Assembly (NCBI RefSeq): GCF_004348995.1
Contig: NZ_SMKQ01000016.1
Location: 1-64,000, forward strand
DNA: 64,000 bases
Direction of reading: 5' to 3'
Source: Nonomuraea terrae
Lineage (GTDB): Bacteria > Actinomycetota > Actinomycetes > Streptosporangiales > Streptosporangiaceae
Shown here: piece by piece, positions 61,371 to 64,000 of the stretch
Position numbering within the stretch: position 1 is the first letter of the stretch
How the letters are laid out: every line of letters starts with the position of its first letter
Notes under the pieces: model-generated
The model's input: the letters and a program-made list of their open reading frames with translations, nothing else
Database searches by the model: none
What the model was told of the DNA's origin: nothing
Made by a program: the position numbers and the translations under genes

Positions 61371-62912
61371 ATGACTGGTTCTCCCCAAGCAGTGCTCGCT
61401 GCGACGTTCGCGCCGGGCGAGACTGCTGTGACGTCTGCGATGAGGTTCACGCGCGAGGTGTTGACCGCGTGGGCCACCGGTGGTGCGCTCCACACCGCCG
61501 AGCAGGTCGCAGGAGATCTGGCCGAGCAGGTCGCCGCCGAGCCCTTTGAGGTGATTTGGAAGCATTTCGGGAACGCGGTCCAGGTCGAACTGCGGCAACG
61601 AAACCTCTCCCAAGGCGATCTCAAAGCTCCTTCCGTGCACGTCGAAGAGTGGGGAGTCACCTTCCAGGGCGACTCCCGTGTCCATTGGGCTAGGCTCACG
61701 CTACCTGGCTCGGCGGACCAAGTGGCAGCCGAATGGCTGGAGGAGAGCTCGCGAGGCCCGCACTGGCTGGGCTTCCTGGCCGACGCGAGCGACCTGCTGG
61801 CGGGCACCCTCGACCCCGACATGGTGCCGGCGATCATCGCCCAGGTCGTGGTGCCGCGGCTGTCGAGCTGGTGCGCCGTCTACACCTCCGACCACAGCGG
61901 CCCGCCGCGGCTGCGCTACCTCTGGCACGCCGACGAGTCCCGCATCGACGGCCTGCGCGAGCAGCTGTCCGAGATGGACGTCTCGGCCGCCGACACCCGG
62001 GTGACCTCCGCGATCCACCTGGCCGAGTGGCAGGTGCTGGCCGTGCCGCTCACCGCGCGCGGGCGCAGCCTCGGCATGATGTGCCTGGGCCGCACCGACC
62101 GCTTCCCCGACGAGGTCATCCAGTTCGCCGACGACATCGGCAGGCGCGCCGCCCTGGCCATGGACAACGCCCGGCTCTACGCCCAGCAGGCCGCCGCCAA
62201 CCGCGCCCTGCAGCGCAGCCTGCTGCCGCCCAACGAGCCTGAGGTCCCGGGCCTCGACTACGGCGTCATCTACGAGCCCGCCGGCGAGGCCAACGAGGTC
62301 GGCGGCGACTTCTACGACCTGTTCAAGGCGGGCGACGACTCCTGGCGCTTCGCGATCGGCGACGTGTGCGGCACCGGGCCGGAGGCCGCCGCCGTGACCG
62401 GTCTGGCCCGCCACACGTTGCGCCTGCTCGCCCGCGAGGGGTACGGCGTCGCGGCGGTGCTCGGCCGCCTCAACCAGGCGATCCTGGAGGAGGGCGAACG
62501 CGCGCGCTTCCTGACGCTGCTGCACGGCGACATCACACCCGTCGAGAGCGGGCTGGAGGTGCGCCTGGTCTCGGCCGGCCATCCCGAGGCGCTGCGGCTG
62601 CGGCCCAACGGCAAGGTGGAGTCGGTCACCACGCCGCAGTCGCTGCTCGGCGTCTTCCACGAGGTCGTGTTCGAGGCCGACACCGTCCATCTCGACCACG
62701 GCGACGTGCTGCTGGCCGTGACCGACGGCGTCACCGAGCGCCGCTCCGGTGGGCGGCTGCTCGACGACGACGGCGGCCTGGCCAAGATGTTGTCCGAGTG
62801 CGCCGGCCTGTCAGCCAGGGCGGTGGCCGAGCGGATCCGCAGGGGCGCGGCCGAGTTCGCCGCCGAGCCGAGCGCCGACGACCTGGCCATCGTGGTGCTG
62901 CGCGCCCGCTGA
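61371..62912 (+). CDS. SpoIIE/PP2C-type serine phosphatase with GAF domain (RsbU-like)
   Basis: 513 residues. The N-terminal 115 residues look like a degenerate RsbW-type ATPase-fold domain (VTSAMRFTREVLTAWATGGA). A GAF domain follows (DASDLLAGTLDPDMVPAIIA), then a PP2C domain: LPPNEPEVPGLDYGVIYEPA, EVGGDFYDLF and FAIGDVCGTGPEAA with the metal-binding Asp residues, VTDGVTERR and DDLAIVVLRAR. Likely role: dephosphorylating an anti-sigma antagonist in a partner-switching circuit. It diverges from the hybrid kinase with 120 bases between starts, so the two may be linked. ATG 61371 has TAGGCA 8 bases upstream and no ribosome-binding site. Confidence 0.9.
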   Translation: MTGSPQAVLAATFAPGETAVTSAMRFTREVLTAWATGGALHTAEQVAGDLAEQVAAEPFEVIWKHFGNAVQVELRQRNLSQGDLKAPSVHVEEWGVTFQGDSRVHWARLTLPGSADQVAAEWLEESSRGPHWLGFLADASDLLAGTLDPDMVPAIIAQVVVPRLSSWCAVYTSDHSGPPRLRYLWHADESRIDGLREQLSEMDVSAADTRVTSAIHLAEWQVLAVPLTARGRSLGMMCLGRTDRFPDEVIQFADDIGRRAALAMDNARLYAQQAAANRALQRSLLPPNEPEVPGLDYGVIYEPAGEANEVGGDFYDLFKAGDDSWRFAIGDVCGTGPEAAAVTGLARHTLRLLAREGYGVAAVLGRLNQAILEEGERARFLTLLHGDITPVESGLEVRLVSAGHPEALRLRPNGKVESVTTPQSLLGVFHEVVFEADTVHLDHGDVLLAVTDGVTERRSGGRLLDDDGGLAKMLSECAGLSARAVAERIRRGAAEFAAEPSADDLAIVVLRAR

Positions 62913-62915
62913 GCC

Positions 62916-64000
62916 CTAGCCGTCGATCTTCACGGCGGTCGTGTGCTTGCGGGCGAACTCCAGCTGCCGCGCCGTCTGGGTGATGCGCTCCGCGACCACG
63001 AGCGAGGCCCCGATGGCGTCGTAGGTGTAGACCTCGTGCTCGCTGCCGTGCTCGGCGAGCTTGGCGACGTACTTCTCGATCTGGCGCAGCGGGCAGCGGC
63101 AGTCGTTCTGGCCGGCCAGGATCAGCAGCGGGCTCTTGACCTGGTCGACGTACGTGATGGGGGAGCTGGCGGCGTACCGCTCGGGCTGTTCGGCGGGTGA
63201 GCCGCCGAGCAGGGCGCGGTGGAAGGCGCGCAGGCTCTCCGACTCGTCCTCGTACGAGGTGTGGTGGCAGGCGATCGGCACGGCGGCGATGCCGGCCGCC
63301 CAGAGGCCGGGCTGGGTGCCGAGGCCGAGCAGCGTGAGATAGCCGCCCCAGGCCGTGCCGGCCAGCACCATCCTGGCCGGGTCGGAGATGCCCTGCTCGA
63401 CCACCCACTGCCGCACGGCCGCCACGTCGGCGAGCTCGATGTGACCCACGTCGTCGCGTAACGTGTCGCGCCAGGCCGATCCGTAGCCGGTGGAGCCGCG
63501 GTAGTTGACCCGGACGACCGCGAACCCGGCGTCTACCCAGGCCGCGACCTCGGGCGAGAACGCGTCGCGGTCGTGCGCGTCGGGGCCGCCGTGCAGCAGG
63601 AAGACCGTGGGGAAGGGCGCGATGCCCGTCTCGGGTTTGGAGACGAGCGCGTGGATGCGTCCGCCCGCGCCCTCGACGTCGATGTCCTGGACGGGGACGC
63701 TCGGCGGGGCCGGCGGGCCGCTGGGGTTGACCACGACCTGGCCGGTGCTGGAGCGGATGACCGGCGGGTGTGAGCCGCTCGACCAGGAGTACTCGACGTG
63801 GCCGCCGGGCCGGGGCGCGGCTTCCTCGATCACGCCGTGGGGCGTGTCGATGAGGATCAGGCCGCCGCCGGCGAGGTCGTAGCGGTGCAGGTGGGTGCGG
63901 GCCCGGTGGTCGCGGACGATGAGCAGGCCGCGGCCGTCGTGGTACCACTCGGCGGTCAGCTCGCCCGGGTCGCGCAGCCAGATCTCGCGCTGCTCGCCGG
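62916..64000 (-). CDS. S9 prolyl oligopeptidase-like protein, catalytically degenerate, partial (5' end outside window)
   Basis: Open frame continues beyond 64000; the visible 361 residues are the C-terminal part. It holds the end of a beta-propeller (REIWLRDPGELTAEWYHDGR) and an alpha/beta hydrolase domain (TVFLLHGGPDAHDRDAF, VVRVNYRGSTGYGSAW). The nucleophile motif expected as GxSxGG reads VLAGTAWGGYL, so Ser is replaced by Ala (codon 63353-63351). The acid is kept (LAGQNDCRCP), but the His motif reads YDAIGASLV without His. Two of the three catalytic residues are missing, so it is probably not an active peptidase. It converges on the phosphatase gene with a 3-base gap. Confidence 0.83.
   Translation of the reverse strand, partial: GEQREIWLRDPGELTAEWYHDGRGLLIVRDHRARTHLHRYDLAGGGLILIDTPHGVIEEAAPRPGGHVEYSWSSGSHPPVIRSSTGQVVVNPSGPPAPPSVPVQDIDVEGAGGRIHALVSKPETGIAPFPTVFLLHGGPDAHDRDAFSPEVAAWVDAGFAVVRVNYRGSTGYGSAWRDTLRDDVGHIELADVAAVRQWVVEQGISDPARMVLAGTAWGGYLTLLGLGTQPGLWAAGIAAVPIACHHTSYEDESESLRAFHRALLGGSPAEQPERYAASSPITYVDQVKSPLLILAGQNDCRCPLRQIEKYVAKLAEHGSEHEVYTYDAIGASLVVAERITQTARQLEFARKHTTAVKIDG

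Noticed and set aside
1-64000. tRNA, rRNA, tmRNA, prophage or integrative element
   Set aside because: I found no cloverleaf-like tRNA with CCA/anticodon arms, no rRNA, and no integrase or attachment repeats. A covariance search would be needed to exclude small RNAs formally.

Overview
The window is a 64 kb piece of a high-GC actinomycete chromosome. Its gene content points to a filamentous actinobacterium of the Streptosporangiaceae type (Nonomuraea or Actinomadura-like). The signs are conservon operons (sensor kinase, roadblock, DUF742, small GTPase), a purA/DUF3151/class II aldolase neighbourhood, many GTG starts, many probable leaderless genes and Tat-exported enzymes. Genus is an inference. 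I see no rRNA, tRNA, CRISPR or prophage.

Layout. 0-7 kb: a DUF998 membrane protein, then a lone kinase+DUF742 pair facing a complete four-gene conservon. 7-10.5 kb: a Tat-exported FAD oxidoreductase translationally coupled to a PrsW-type membrane protease, then a lipoprotein. 10.5-21.2 kb: a cell-surface polysaccharide locus with a two-domain glycosyltransferase, WecB- and WecC-like enzymes (predicted to make UDP-ManNAcA), two GT4 enzymes and a membrane-anchored hydrolase-like protein. A TnpB element with an omegaRNA-like right end sits inside it. 21.2-34.6 kb: an NrtR-like regulator, a HisC/Pat aminotransferase, and a carbohydrate-uptake and polysaccharide-processing cluster (secreted C5-epimerase-like protein, two ABC permeases, binding protein, Gfo/Idh dehydrogenase, heparinase-like lyase, two amidohydrolases). 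Two close paralogues of an unusual regulator bracket this cluster.

34.6-42.6 kb: GNAT, glycerophosphodiesterase, CorA, purD, purC, a MurA-like enolpyruvyl transferase and a third, more divergent copy of the regulator. 43-52 kb: EamA transporter, class III aminotransferase, FAH-family hydrolase, AraC regulator, purA, DUF3151, class II fructose-bisphosphate aldolase, DedA, an anchored hypothetical protein and pyrE. 52-64 kb: an ECF sigma factor fused to an anti-sigma-like zinc motif, a membrane segment and a large outer region; a NYN nuclease-like protein with tandem repeats; a response regulator plus a soluble multi-HAMP hybrid kinase; a SpoIIE phosphatase; and an S9 peptidase homologue that runs off the window and lacks its catalytic residues.

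The points I would look at first are: (1) the GVVGPHDLV regulator family flanking the carbohydrate cluster; (2) the corA-purD intergenic region, which folds into a three-way junction; (3) the purA leader, which has competing hairpins and an intrinsic terminator 20 nt before the start codon; (4) the sigma/anti-sigma/surface fusion; (5) the half conservon facing a full one; (6) two pseudoenzymes, an amidohydrolase and an S9 peptidase, in which the expected catalytic residues are replaced.
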